From Parabacteroides sp. PM6-13 (GTDB lineage: Bacteria; Bacteroidota; Bacteroidia; Bacteroidales; Tannerellaceae), in assembly GCF_029892605.1 (NCBI RefSeq), contig NZ_JARXWF010000007.1:142224-206223 (forward strand): DNA of 64,000 nucleotides, read 5' to 3'. The notes below the pieces were generated by a model. That model was given only the letters and a program-made list of their open reading frames with translations. It was not told the DNA's origin and did not search any database. Below, piece after piece: positions 18,944 through 28,063 of this stretch (position 1 is its first letter; every line of letters begins with the position of its first letter). Made by a program: the position numbers and the translations under genes.

Positions 18944-20299
18944 ATGTCTGTAAAAACGTACATCGAATCTAACAAAGAACGTTTTCTGGAAGAATTATTT
19001 TCATTAATTCGTATTCCTTCCATTAGTGCCAAACAGGAGCATCGTCCTGATATGGAGGCTTGCGCCCGTCGTTGGACGGAGGTCTTGCTCTCTTCGGGTG
19101 CCGACAAAGCGGTTGTTATGCCAACAAAAGGTCATCCGGTGGTATACGGAGAGAAATTCGTGTCGAAGGATGCACCGACGGTGCTTGTTTATGCCCATTA
19201 TGATGTGATGCCGGCAGAGCCGTTGGATCTCTGGCAAAGTGATCCGTTTGAGCCGGAGATCCGGGATGGACGTATCTGGGCGCGTGGAGCCGACGACGAC
19301 AAAGGGCAGGGAATGATCCAGGTGAAAGGGTTTGAAACCGCCCTTCGTGAGGGTTTGTTGCAATGCAATGTGAAGTTTATTTTTGAAGGGGAAGAGGAGA
19401 TCGGTTCGCCCAGTTTGGAAGATTTCTGTCAAGAAAACAAAGAACTGTTGAAAGCCGACATTATCCTTGTTTCCGATACCAGCATGGTCAGTGCCGAGAC
19501 GCCGTCGTTGACTACTGGTCTCCGTGGCCTGGCTTATTGGGAGGTGGAGGTGACCGGTCCGAACCGCGACCTGCATTCGGGTCATTTCGGCGGGGCAGTA
19601 GCCAATCCGATTAATGTCTTATGCAAATTGATGGCTGATATTGTCGATAGCGACGGACGCATCACCATCCCCGGTTTCTACGACGATGTGGAAGACCTGT
19701 CGCCAGCAGAGCGGGAGATGATTGCGCAGATACCCTTCGACGAGGAGAAATATAAAGCGGCGATCGATGTGAAAGCCCTCTTTGGTGAAAAGGGTTATTC
19801 CACACTCGAAAGGAATAGCTGTCGCCCGACCTTTGATCTTTGCGGTATCTGGGGGGGCTACACCGGAGAAGGAAGCAAGACTGTCCTGCCTTCGAAAGCC
19901 TATGCGAAAGTATCCTGCCGCCTGGTACCCCATCAGGATTACCAAAAGATATCCGACCTGTTTGAAGCCTATATGAACCGGGTTACTCCCGATTATGTGA
20001 AGGTGAAGGTGCGTCCTACGCATGGCGGACAGGGTTATGTATGCCCAATCGACATGCCGGCCTATCAGATAGCCGAGAAGGCCGTCGGTATCGCTTTCGG
20101 CAAAAAGCCTTTGGCGGTACGACGGGGTGGAAGTATTCCTATTATCTCTACCTTCGAAAAGGTGTTAGGTCTGAAAACCATCCTGATGGGATTTGGCTTG
20201 GAGCAGAATGCTATCCATTCACCGAACGAGAGCTGCCGCCTGGATTTCTTTTACCAAGGCATCGAAGCAGTTGCCGAATTCTATCGGGAATACAAATAA
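18944..20299 (+). CDS. M20-family dipeptidase
   Basis: Zinc-dependent exopeptidase of 451 residues in the M20/M28 clan, CNDP-like group, cleaving dipeptides in the cytoplasm. Metal site motifs are seen in order: AHYDVMPA (about 86), GADDDKGQ (bridging Asp), EGEEEIGS (catalytic Glu pair), then SDTSM, and a His near the C-terminus (NAIHSPNE). The dimerisation lid domain lies between about 190 and 350. Its last 19 bp overlap the end of the convergent esterase-like gene. Confidence 0.9.
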   Translation: MSVKTYIESNKERFLEELFSLIRIPSISAKQEHRPDMEACARRWTEVLLSSGADKAVVMPTKGHPVVYGEKFVSKDAPTVLVYAHYDVMPAEPLDLWQSDPFEPEIRDGRIWARGADDDKGQGMIQVKGFETALREGLLQCNVKFIFEGEEEIGSPSLEDFCQENKELLKADIILVSDTSMVSAETPSLTTGLRGLAYWEVEVTGPNRDLHSGHFGGAVANPINVLCKLMADIVDSDGRITIPGFYDDVEDLSPAEREMIAQIPFDEEKYKAAIDVKALFGEKGYSTLERNSCRPTFDLCGIWGGYTGEGSKTVLPSKAYAKVSCRLVPHQDYQKISDLFEAYMNRVTPDYVKVKVRPTHGGQGYVCPIDMPAYQIAEKAVGIAFGKKPLAVRRGGSIPIISTFEKVLGLKTILMGFGLEQNAIHSPNESCRLDFFYQGIEAVAEFYREYK

Positions 20300-21930
20300 A
20301 AGCTTCTCTCTACCGGTAAAGCTGTTTGTATAAGGGGATCGACCATGCTGCCATATTGCCAGGCTACCACCGTGATTTTAACCGGTAGTTTTGCTTTTGG
20401 AGGCAGTTCGGTGAATATAAGCCTGTCGCCCTCTATATAGGCAGGACCGCTTCGGACGTAATACTGCACCGGTAGCTTTCTGTTTGAGGTCGCTTTTAAC
20501 TGAATAAAAGGAGTACCGATTGCCACATCGGCTATTTCCGGAAATTTGATCTCCTGGGGTTTGCCTTCCGTTAGTCTGACGGGCATTCTCCAGGAGATTT
20601 CGCGTACGGCATGTCCGTAGAAGATATCCGATTCTGCAAAAGCAAACAACCCTATGGTCATAGCGCGATTATGCGACGTGCCCGGTCGGTAATGGCTGAA
20701 CCGGAAGGTCGAGTCATTGATGATATGAACAGGTCCGGCAATCCGCTTTATTCGAACCGGTTCGATGGAATGTGCGTCGGACAAACGGGTGTAGGTCGAA
20801 TCGGTAAAGACCACTTTGGCCTGAATATCCATGGTGTGGCCGTCGGTCACAAATGCCAAACGCTCGTGGGGTTTTAGTATCCGCCCATCTTGCATCAGGG
20901 TTATGTATTGTTTTTTCTTATTTCTTTCCCGGGTATAGATGCTTTCTGTCCAGCGCGCCATCTCTTCGTCAAAATACCAATAGGCATACTCCCGGTTGCC
21001 GGGATAGCCTCCGTAGCTATCTGTTCTGGCCGACGGCAATTGGTTTTTATGCCAACGATCTGCCAGCCACCCTTCTTCGCGTCGAAGCTTTGTTAGAGCC
21101 ATTTCCGATTGACCGTCCCACTGGGCGGGCATCCGGTATTGAACCGCTTTTTCGATGAAACGGATAAGGTATCTCAGATCCTCCTGGCTAAAATCGCTAT
21201 GTCCGCGTCCGGCATTACATAACAACGAGACAAGGCTGCCGGGATATTGCTTCATAAAGCGGAAAGAGTCTTCCACACGAAACTCGTTCCACTCCTCTTC
21301 GCCAATACAGATCAGGCTGGGTATGCCGTCGATAGTCCGATCCTCCCAATCCGGATTGAAATGGTTACAACAAAGGTAGGTCGAACGGGGAGAATCGCCA
21401 TGAAACGAGATCACAGCCAAGGTGCGTTCCGGATTCCATGCTGCGAAATTCCAAGGCTGCGAGGCTTGTGCCGAATGGCTGAGCATGACCACCGGCGCAT
21501 AGCGGATCTCATCATAACCAGAGATATCGGCTAATTCATGGATGGCTTCGTCGAAAGAATCCTGTGCGCCCGTTCTGACATCGAATACTCCGCCCGGATC
21601 AATACCCGGCGTGATCCAGATCTCACCAAAATCGAGCCGGGTCATCGCCTCCCGAAACAAAGGATCTTCCAAAATACCCTCTTCAATATAGTTATGCCCA
21701 CACACAATCAGGCCTTTCAGTTGCTCACAACCGGGCGGAATCCATAGAAAGGCGCGTCTGGTATTTTCTTCGTTTTCGCCCGGCAGGCAGTTTATGTCTG
21801 TCTCCCATTGATAAACACGGTTTCGGGATAATTCGTTCCTGTCAATCGACACGCTTGTCTGTGTCTGGCCCTGTAAACAGCCCCAAGCTATTCCTGTCAG
21901 GCAGAAAATGATAAACAATCTATTCTTCAT
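20281..21930 (-). CDS. Secreted alpha/beta-hydrolase-like protein
   Basis: Exported protein of 549 residues with a signal peptide of about 20 residues (ITGIAWGC region). Residues 60-270 look like an alpha/beta hydrolase: ICGHNY after the first strand, a probable nucleophile Ser in LSHSAQAS near 150, and a GRGHSDF His motif near 245. The C-terminal half (about 330-549) is beta-rich, with Ig-like or carbohydrate-binding character. It may be an esterase acting on a polysaccharide; I do not recognise the exact family. Overlap with the dipeptidase gene is tail to tail. Confidence 0.65.
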   Translation of the reverse strand: MKNRLFIIFCLTGIAWGCLQGQTQTSVSIDRNELSRNRVYQWETDINCLPGENEENTRRAFLWIPPGCEQLKGLIVCGHNYIEEGILEDPLFREAMTRLDFGEIWITPGIDPGGVFDVRTGAQDSFDEAIHELADISGYDEIRYAPVVMLSHSAQASQPWNFAAWNPERTLAVISFHGDSPRSTYLCCNHFNPDWEDRTIDGIPSLICIGEEEWNEFRVEDSFRFMKQYPGSLVSLLCNAGRGHSDFSQEDLRYLIRFIEKAVQYRMPAQWDGQSEMALTKLRREEGWLADRWHKNQLPSARTDSYGGYPGNREYAYWYFDEEMARWTESIYTRERNKKKQYITLMQDGRILKPHERLAFVTDGHTMDIQAKVVFTDSTYTRLSDAHSIEPVRIKRIAGPVHIINDSTFRFSHYRPGTSHNRAMTIGLFAFAESDIFYGHAVREISWRMPVRLTEGKPQEIKFPEIADVAIGTPFIQLKATSNRKLPVQYYVRSGPAYIEGDRLIFTELPPKAKLPVKITVVAWQYGSMVDPLIQTALPVERSFYLYSR

Positions 21931-22051
21931 ATTTTTATTCTTTATGCTATACTATACGAATATATCCGCCAAATCCCTCAATGAGGCGTGCGTTTGTGTC
22001 TTTTGTGTCTTGAAACTTCCATTTGTGAAAGAAATGTATGGAAATATATTG

Positions 22052-22059
22052 TAAATTTG
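22052..22059 (+). promoter_or_regulatory. -7 promoter element for glyA
   Basis: TAAATTTG fits TAnnTTTG. The transcript would have a leader of about 50 nt before the ATG at 22117. A TTTG lies upstream, but at a wider than usual distance. Confidence 0.5.
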
Positions 22060-22116
22060 TAGCGTTTCTTGCTTGGATAGCAAGAACTCATTAGTCCAAT
22101 AACCAATATTAAGGTA

Positions 22117-23397
22117 ATGAAAAGAGACACTGTGATTTTCGAGATTATTGAGAAAGAGAAGCAACGCCAACTAAAAGGTATCGAATTGATTGCTTCAGAA
22201 AACTTCGTGAGCGACCAGGTCATGGAAGCCATGGGGAGCGTGTTAACCAACAAGTATGCGGAAGGATATCCCGGGAAACGTTATTATGGCGGGTGTGAAG
22301 TAGTAGACCAAAGCGAAACACTGGCTATCGAACGTCTGAAGAAATTATTCAATGCCGAATGGGCAAACGTGCAGCCTCACTCCGGGGCGCAGGCGAATGC
22401 CGCTGTTTTTCTGGCAGTGATGAATCCGGGTGATACATTCCTTGGCCTGAACCTTTCTCATGGCGGACATCTTTCCCATGGGTCTCCTGTGAATAGTTCA
22501 GGTATTCTCTACCGTGCTACGGAATATAACGTGAAGGAAGATACCGGACGTGTCGATTACGATCAAATGGAAGAGGTGGCTCTGCGCGAGAAACCGAAAG
22601 TGATCGTGGGCGGTGGATCGGCCTATTCACGTGATTGGGATTACAAACGTATGCGTGAAATTGCCGATAAGGTAGGTGCTCTGTTGATGGTCGATATGGC
22701 GCATCCCGCTGGATTGGTAGCTGCCGGACTGTTGAATAATCCGTTGGAATATGCACATATTGTGACCTCTACAACGCATAAGACTTTGCGTGGTCCGCGC
22801 GGTGGTATCATCTTGTTAGGGAAAGACTTTGAAAATCCTTGGGGAAAGAAAACACCGAAGGGTGAGATCAAGATGATGTCTCAGTTGCTGGATTCGGCTG
22901 TATTCCCGGGTATTCAGGGAGGACCGCTGGAACATGTGATCGCAGCTAAAGCGGTTGCCTTTGGCGAAGCCTTGGAACCGGAATACAAAACTTACCAAGC
23001 TCAGGTGAAAAAGAACGCGGCAGCGTTGGCACAGGCCTTCATCGATAAAGGATATAAGATTATTTCTGATGGTACCGATAATCATAGCATGCTGATCGAC
23101 TTGCGCACCAAATTCCCGGAACTGACCGGAAAGGTAGCGGAAAAAGCCCTGGTGGCCGCCGATATTACAGTGAACAAGAATATGGTTCCGTTCGACAGCC
23201 GTTCGGCTTTCCAGACATCCGGTATCCGTGTGGGTACGCCGGCTATCACCACCCGTGGTGCTAAGGAGCCGCTGATGCAGGAGGTTGTGGAATTGATGGA
23301 TAAGGTGCTTTCAGCTCCGGAATCTGACGCGACGATCGCGGCAGTGCGTGAGAAAGTGAACAGCATTATGAAGGAATATCCGCTGTTTGCCTGGTAA
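22117..23397 (+). CDS. glyA: Serine hydroxymethyltransferase
   Basis: PLP enzyme interconverting serine and glycine and feeding one-carbon units to tetrahydrofolate. Length 426 residues, typical of bacterial GlyA. Diagnostic blocks: [15 protein letters not shown] near residue 47, HGGHLSHG near 118, and the PLP-binding Lys222 in [14 protein letters not shown]. The ATG at 22117 agrees with the conserved N-terminus. A rho-independent terminator follows, so it is likely monocistronic. Confidence 0.96.
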   Translation: MKRDTVIFEIIEKEKQRQLKGIELIASENFVSDQVMEAMGSVLTNKYAEGYPGKRYYGGCEVVDQSETLAIERLKKLFNAEWANVQPHSGAQANAAVFLAVMNPGDTFLGLNLSHGGHLSHGSPVNSSGILYRATEYNVKEDTGRVDYDQMEEVALREKPKVIVGGGSAYSRDWDYKRMREIADKVGALLMVDMAHPAGLVAAGLLNNPLEYAHIVTSTTHKTLRGPRGGIILLGKDFENPWGKKTPKGEIKMMSQLLDSAVFPGIQGGPLEHVIAAKAVAFGEALEPEYKTYQAQVKKNAAALAQAFIDKGYKIISDGTDNHSMLIDLRTKFPELTGKVAEKALVAADITVNKNMVPFDSRSAFQTSGIRVGTPAITTRGAKEPLMQEVVELMDKVLSAPESDATIAAVREKVNSIMKEYPLFAW

Positions 23398-23431
23398 ACC
23401 CGGTCAGCACAGCCAATGAGATAATGAGGCG

Positions 23432-23467
23432 GGACGAATACTCTTAGTAGTATTTGTCCTGTCTTTT
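23432..23467 (+). terminator. Rho-independent terminator after glyA
   Basis: GGACGAATACT pairs with AGTATTTGTCC (one G-T pair) around a 6-nt loop and is followed by a T-rich stretch. Confidence 0.7.
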
Positions 23468-23489
23468 GATTTTTATGACAAGCCAGGTG

Positions 23490-23520
23490 TTTGCCTTCCT
23501 GTTTTTTTTGAATATATTTG
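23490..23520 (+). promoter_or_regulatory. Promoter of the single-domain response regulator
   Basis: TTTG at 23490-23493, 19 nt, then TATATTTG at 23513-23520: a full Bacteroidetes -33/-7 pair. The ATG lies 42 nt further on. Confidence 0.65.
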
Positions 23521-23562
23521 TAACTATTTACGATTTGCCTGAGTTTAATTAAAGAGGATTTC

Positions 23563-23925
23563 ATGAAAAAGTCTATTTTGTTAGTAGATGACAAACCAGA
23601 AATAGCTAAGATAATAGCCTTGTATCTCTGTGAGTATGAGATAAAATATGTAGAGAACCCATTGATTGCTATTGCCTGGCTTACCAGTGGAAACACACCG
23701 GATCTGATTGTCTCGGATATCAATATGCCGGAAATGACCGGGGAGGAATTCCTGGTTTACCTGAAAGAAAACGATATGTTTCAACGTATTCCTGTTTTTA
23801 TCCTTTCAAACGTGGATGACAGTGAAACCCGGATCCGTTTGTTTGAGAACGGTGCCGCTGATTTTATATTGAAACCGTTTAATCCGGAAGAACTCAAAAT
23901 CAGAGTGAAGCGTACATTAAGTTGA
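23563..23925 (+). CDS. Single-domain response regulator
   Basis: Receiver domain only, 120 residues. Acidic pair DD at 9-10, phospho-acceptor Asp52 in IVSDINMP, switch Ser in ILSN, and Lys in LKPF near 107. There is no output domain, so it probably relays phosphate or regulates a partner kinase by contact. The next gene, 90 bp downstream, is a receiver-kinase fusion, a natural partner. Confidence 0.88.
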   Translation: MKKSILLVDDKPEIAKIIALYLCEYEIKYVENPLIAIAWLTSGNTPDLIVSDINMPEMTGEEFLVYLKENDMFQRIPVFILSNVDDSETRIRLFENGAADFILKPFNPEELKIRVKRTLS

Positions 23926-23973
23926 TGCGGGAAGAAAAAACAAAAAAAAGACTCCCATGTCAACATTAATTTA

Positions 23974-23981
23974 TACATTTG
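23974..23981 (+). promoter_or_regulatory. -7 promoter element for the receiver-kinase gene
   Basis: TACATTTG fits TAnnTTTG, 34 nt before the ATG at 24016. It implies that the kinase can be expressed separately from the small regulator upstream. Confidence 0.5.
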
Positions 23982-24015
23982 TGAATTAAAACTTTAGAAT
24001 AGCACTATAGCCTTT

Positions 24016-25137
24016 ATGGATAATTTAGCATCAGATTACAAAGTCTTAGTCGTTGATGATGTGCCAACCAATGTAATGTTGGTTCAAGCAATCCTTAAAA
24101 AAGAAGGATATACCATTTTGACTTGTGACAATGGCCCGAAAGCGTTGGAAATTGCGGAAGAGCAACATCCTCATCTTATACTATTGGATATTATGATGCC
24201 TGAAATGGATGGCTATGAGGTGTTACAGCACTTGAAAAGTAATCCGGAGACGAATGATATTCCTGTGATCATCATGTCAGCGCTTAGCGATATGCAGAGC
24301 ATCGTGAAGGGATACCAACTGGGTGCCATTGAATATGTGACCAAACCGTTTCAACGGGAAGAGTTGCTCAAGCGTGTAGCCCATCGCTTCGAACTGTTTA
24401 GCATTAAGCGGATCAAGCTGGAACTGGAAAACACGATCGAATCGCGTGATACGCTCTATTCCGTTATCGCGCATGACCTTCGCTCCCCGCTTGGGTCATT
24501 GAAGATGATGATCAATGCCGTATTGCTGATGGTCGACAAGAAAACAGTCGGCTCCGAAGTGTACGAGATGCTTCAGATGATCAATAAAACATCGGAAGAG
24601 GTGTTCCTGTTGCTCGATAACCTATTGAAATGGGCGAAGAACAGACTGAAACGTCAGACGCTCTACCGTCAGCAGATCGATATCAATAGTATTATTGCCA
24701 GCACCTCTGATATCTATGTCGCTATGGCCAAACAGAAAGGTGTATCCATCGTACTTGAAGGATTGGATAGCAAACTGGCCGGTTCGGTAGATATCGATAT
24801 GTTGAAGACAGTTGTTCGCAATCTTATTTCAAACGCGCTTAAGTATAGCCTGGAAGGCGGTACGATTACCATTAGCTCACGCTCAGAGGGCGATTACGTA
24901 ATTGTAAGCGTGAAGGATACCGGAGTTGGTATTAAGAAAGAAGATCAAAGCAAACTGCTTAAGCAGAATACCCACTTCACTACCTACGGTACGGGCAATG
25001 AGAAAGGATCCGGTTTAGGACTGATGTTGACCAAAGACTTTGTCGAATTACACGATGGAGAGCTCTGGTTTGAATCAGAAGAGAACAAGGGTACTACTTT
25101 CCACTTCTCTATGAAAGCGTTGAATCAGGAAGATTAA
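24016..25137 (+). CDS. Receiver-histidine kinase fusion
   Basis: Soluble signalling protein of 373 residues. An N-terminal receiver (Asp58 in LILLDIMMPEMDG, Lys in VTKPF) is joined directly to a HisKA domain (phospho-acceptor His153 in VIAHDLRSPLG) and a HATPase (NLISNALKYS, DTGVGI, GSGLGL). No sensor domain or membrane segment is present; input must come as phosphate on Asp58 from another kinase. This arrangement marks a relay component. It is paired with the single-domain regulator upstream. Confidence 0.88.
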   Translation: MDNLASDYKVLVVDDVPTNVMLVQAILKKEGYTILTCDNGPKALEIAEEQHPHLILLDIMMPEMDGYEVLQHLKSNPETNDIPVIIMSALSDMQSIVKGYQLGAIEYVTKPFQREELLKRVAHRFELFSIKRIKLELENTIESRDTLYSVIAHDLRSPLGSLKMMINAVLLMVDKKTVGSEVYEMLQMINKTSEEVFLLLDNLLKWAKNRLKRQTLYRQQIDINSIIASTSDIYVAMAKQKGVSIVLEGLDSKLAGSVDIDMLKTVVRNLISNALKYSLEGGTITISSRSEGDYVIVSVKDTGVGIKKEDQSKLLKQNTHFTTYGTGNEKGSGLGLMLTKDFVELHDGELWFESEENKGTTFHFSMKALNQED

Positions 25138-25173
25138 GAACTGGTTTTTAATCTTATTTGAAGCTTCAACGCT

Positions 25174-26523
25174 TTATTCCCCTTTAGGAAGTTTCTTCTT
25201 TAGGTAAAGAAATCCGCATATCCCGGAGATGAATGATCCGGCGAAGACACCCAGCTTCGCCTGGTTCAGTAGATCCATGCCTGCCGTGGTGGTTACGTCG
25301 AACGATAGGTTGGCAATAAAGAGTGCCACCGTAAAGCCAACACCTCCCAACATCGATACCCCAAACAATGTCTGTTTGTTCATGCCCAGTGGCATAGCAG
25401 CCAGTTTCAATTTGACAAAGGCGTAAGAGAAACTGAATATACCAATCGTTTTCCCTACAAACAAACCAAAAAATACAGCCAATGGTACATTGAGTAGGGT
25501 AGCCGGTGAGATGTCACCAAAGGTTACTCCCGCGTTGACGAATGCAAACAGTGGAAGAATAAGGTAGTTCACCAATGGATGCAATTTGTCGGCAATGCTT
25601 TGCAGCGGACTGATGGTCCGGTTGGCAATCGAGTGTATATTATTCAACACATGAATCTGAGTAGGAGAGAGGACTTCGCAATTCCGAGAGTGCTTGACCT
25701 CTGTGAAGTCGAGCATTTCCAAGTAACCGGCCATATTGCTTGAGAAACGTTTCAGGTTGATCTTGGGCTGAGCCGGGATGGTGAAAGCGACCAATACCCC
25801 GGCGATGGTGGCATGTACTCCTGACTCTAAGAAGAACATCCAAACCAGGAATCCCATAAAATAATAGAATATATTCTGATGTACCTTCATCCTTCCTGCT
25901 ATATATAATACAAATAAGAGCGCAAAAGAGATCAGTAAGGCCTGGAAGCTGATGTGAGAGCTATAGAAGATCGCGATCACTAAAATACCTCCTATATCGT
26001 CGACCACCGCCAGCGCGGTCAGGAAGATCCGCATGCTAAGTGGTACCCGCTTGCCTAATGCCCCTAATACAGCCAGGGCAAAGGCGATATCGGTAGCCAT
26101 GGGAATAGCGGCGCCTCGTATCTCAGGGGCTTTATGGCATACCAAGATGTAAAATAAGACCGGAACAATCATACCGCCGCAGGCAGCCACCACCGGCAGG
26201 ATCGATTTGCGTATGGAACTTAGTTCGCCGATCAGTATCTCCTGTTTGATCTCCAATCCAATCATGAAAAAGAAGACAGCCATCAGGGCGTCGTTGACAA
26301 ACTCCAACATACTCATGGGCTCGCCATGATGCGTGAAGAGGGTTATTCTTCCTAATTGTACCTGAATGGGGAATGAGAGTAACTCATGATAGGCATGCGC
26401 CCAAGGCGAATTGGCCAATACCATCGCCACGATTGTAGCGACAAAAAGGAGTACACTGGCATTTGGCTTTTGGGTGGCAAAGCGACGAAGAGGTTTAAGA
26501 ATAACTCGAATGTTACGTTCCAT
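25174..26523 (-). CDS. nhaA: Na+/H+ antiporter NhaA
   Basis: Inner-membrane antiporter exporting Na+ in exchange for protons. About 12 hydrophobic helices over 449 residues. Key family motifs: MATDIAFALAVLG (Asp of helix 4 region) and the adjacent-aspartate motif VDDIGGILVIAIF that forms the ion site. An extra loop of about 60 residues in the middle (about 240-300) makes it longer than E. coli NhaA, as seen in other Bacteroidetes. It stands alone; no clear promoter seen. Confidence 0.93.
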   Translation of the reverse strand: MERNIRVILKPLRRFATQKPNASVLLFVATIVAMVLANSPWAHAYHELLSFPIQVQLGRITLFTHHGEPMSMLEFVNDALMAVFFFMIGLEIKQEILIGELSSIRKSILPVVAACGGMIVPVLFYILVCHKAPEIRGAAIPMATDIAFALAVLGALGKRVPLSMRIFLTALAVVDDIGGILVIAIFYSSHISFQALLISFALLFVLYIAGRMKVHQNIFYYFMGFLVWMFFLESGVHATIAGVLVAFTIPAQPKINLKRFSSNMAGYLEMLDFTEVKHSRNCEVLSPTQIHVLNNIHSIANRTISPLQSIADKLHPLVNYLILPLFAFVNAGVTFGDISPATLLNVPLAVFFGLFVGKTIGIFSFSYAFVKLKLAAMPLGMNKQTLFGVSMLGGVGFTVALFIANLSFDVTTTAGMDLLNQAKLGVFAGSFISGICGFLYLKKKLPKGE

Positions 26524-26656
26524 AAGTCAAATTAGAATAAGTATATAATGGGCGAATAAGTCACCTGTGCTTTCGATTTCAAAGATACTCGTTTTCAAGG
26601 AAAGGATGGCAACCCGAAATGCAAAATCGACCATAAATTCCTTGCTGCTGACCATT

Positions 26657-27253
26657 TTATTCTTTCAGGTAGGCGGAGTCTACTTTTAACAGGCGGTTTG
26701 TCAATCGTTCGACTTCGCTTTTGCGGATGCGCAGGGTCATTTCGCAATCCATTTCAAAACGCTGGGAGACGATTGTCGGATTGTCTTCTTTCACGACGCG
26801 CATAATGCCATTCAAGTAAGGATATTCAAAAGCGATCGTTATGTCGACATCCACCGTGCGTTCTTCTATCTCTGCCTGAGCAATGGCGTCGGCGGCAGCC
26901 GTGCGATAGGCAACAATCAGGCCGCTGGTGCCCAGCTCTACGCCACCGAAGTAGCGAACAACAATAATCAGTATGTCAGTTAATTCGTTGGAATTGATTT
27001 GCCCTAAGATAGGCTTTCCGGCCGTAGAAGAGGGCTCCCCGTCGTCGTTGGAACGAAAGACATTTCGCTCCGCCCCCAGCATATACGCCCAGCACACATG
27101 GCGGGAGTCGTAATATTGTTTGCGGTATTTGTCTACTTCTGCTTTTACCTCCTCCACCGTGCGAACAGGAATAGCAAACGCAAGGAAGCGGCTTCGTTTC
27201 TCCGAGTAAAAGCCTTCCGACGGGTTCTTTATCGTTCTGTAGCTGTCTATCAT
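26657..27253 (-). CDS. YigZ/IMPACT family protein
   Basis: UPF0029 family protein of 198 residues, related to E. coli YigZ and the N-terminal domain of eukaryotic IMPACT. The hallmark region runs DSRHVCWAYMLG ... DDGEPSSTAGKPIL ... VVRYFGGVELGTSGL. The C-terminal ~65 residues match the DUF1949 ferredoxin-like domain. Cytoplasmic; the biochemical role is not established. A small conserved gene starts the same transcript 13 bp upstream. Confidence 0.88.
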   Translation of the reverse strand: MIDSYRTIKNPSEGFYSEKRSRFLAFAIPVRTVEEVKAEVDKYRKQYYDSRHVCWAYMLGAERNVFRSNDDGEPSSTAGKPILGQINSNELTDILIIVVRYFGGVELGTSGLIVAYRTAAADAIAQAEIEERTVDVDITIAFEYPYLNGIMRVVKEDNPTIVSQRFEMDCEMTLRIRKSEVERLTNRLLKVDSAYLKE

Positions 27254-27266
27254 GGTGTATAGGGTG

Positions 27267-27488
27267 TTAATCAGGTATTTTTGTCCTTTCCTCTTCTTCG
27301 AGATAGGCGCGAAAATCCTTCATAATCTCTTCAATCTCTTCGATAAAATAGGGGTCTTTCACCTCCTCTTTGACAGCGTTGTAATAGGCTTCAATGGCAG
27401 CAAGCGCACATCGGTCTTGTCCACGCAACACAAAATAGGGTTCATCTTTCTCAAAACATTGTTTGATCATCTGGATAGGATTCTTCAT
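27267..27488 (-). CDS. Small conserved acidic protein, function unknown
   Basis: 73 residues, rich in Glu, Lys and Tyr, mostly predicted helix, no signal peptide (MKNPIQMIKQCFEKDEPYF). It lies 13 bp ahead of the YigZ-family gene on the same strand and behaves as the first gene of that pair. A minus-strand TAAATTTG (27519-27526) stands about 30 nt before the start and could be its -7 element. I do not recognise a named family. Confidence 0.65.
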   Translation of the reverse strand: MKNPIQMIKQCFEKDEPYFVLRGQDRCALAAIEAYYNAVKEEVKDPYFIEEIEEIMKDFRAYLEEEERTKIPD

Positions 27489-27518
27489 CTTCTTATGTCT
27501 CTTGATTTAGTAAGAGTG

Positions 27519-27526
27519 CAAATTTA
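27519..27526 (-). promoter_or_regulatory. -7 promoter element for the 73-aa protein / YigZ pair
   Basis: Minus-strand TAAATTTG fits TAnnTTTG. A -33 element at the usual distance is not convincing. Confidence 0.4.
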
Positions 27527-27537
27527 CAAAATTTATC

Positions 27538-27582
27538 ACAAAAAAAAGCTTTAGCCAAATGCCTCCCGCACTCGACTAAAGC
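27538..27582 (-). terminator. Terminator-like hairpin, minus strand
   Basis: GCTTTAG/CTAAAGC stem with a 21-nt loop, followed on the minus strand by a run of eight T. It would end transcripts from the small membrane protein gene about 260 bp upstream. The rest of 27583-27841 shows no gene or motif. Confidence 0.45.
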
Positions 27583-27841
27583 ATAGAATCTTTTAAATCT
27601 TTCGTTATCTGCTCACGCAGATGTATTCACAATTAATTCTCACTACTAACCTATTTACAGTAATAGAATTTCCATTATTGCAAACCAATACAAATGTGTT
27701 AATTTACTTCAGATACTACAATAAAGACGGCCTGCTCCCCTTGAACCCTAACGGAGGAGAGCATAAAATGCGGAAAGAAAGTTTTTTTAAGAATACGTGG
27801 GTGGAATTAAACAATCGTTCACGTTTAGCCGAGCTCTTTTT

Positions 27842-28042
27842 TTACTCCCGATCTTTGAAATTCTTATTGACAAAGATGATTGAGAGGATGAAGTTGACCA
27901 CAAGCACCCCGCCGCAACAGGCAATATAAAAAGCTAACCAGGGCTTTTCAGGTTCTAAGACAAAATAGGCAATGGTAGCCGCAATCGCGATGATGGCGGC
28001 TATGATGACTAATATGCGAATGATTCGTTTCTTTTTTTTCAT
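27842..28042 (-). CDS. Small membrane protein, two helices
   Basis: 66 residues: a basic start (MKKKKR), a first hydrophobic helix (about 7-28), a short loop with EPEKPW, a second helix (about 35-57) and a charged tail. Such hairpin membrane proteins are common in Bacteroidales; no function can be named. It follows the TlpA-like gene on the same strand with a 21-bp gap, so co-transcription is likely. Confidence 0.6.
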   Translation of the reverse strand: MKKKKRIIRILVIIAAIIAIAATIAYFVLEPEKPWLAFYIACCGGVLVVNFILSIIFVNKNFKDRE

Positions 28043-28063
28043 GTATATCGGGTGAATTAGATT

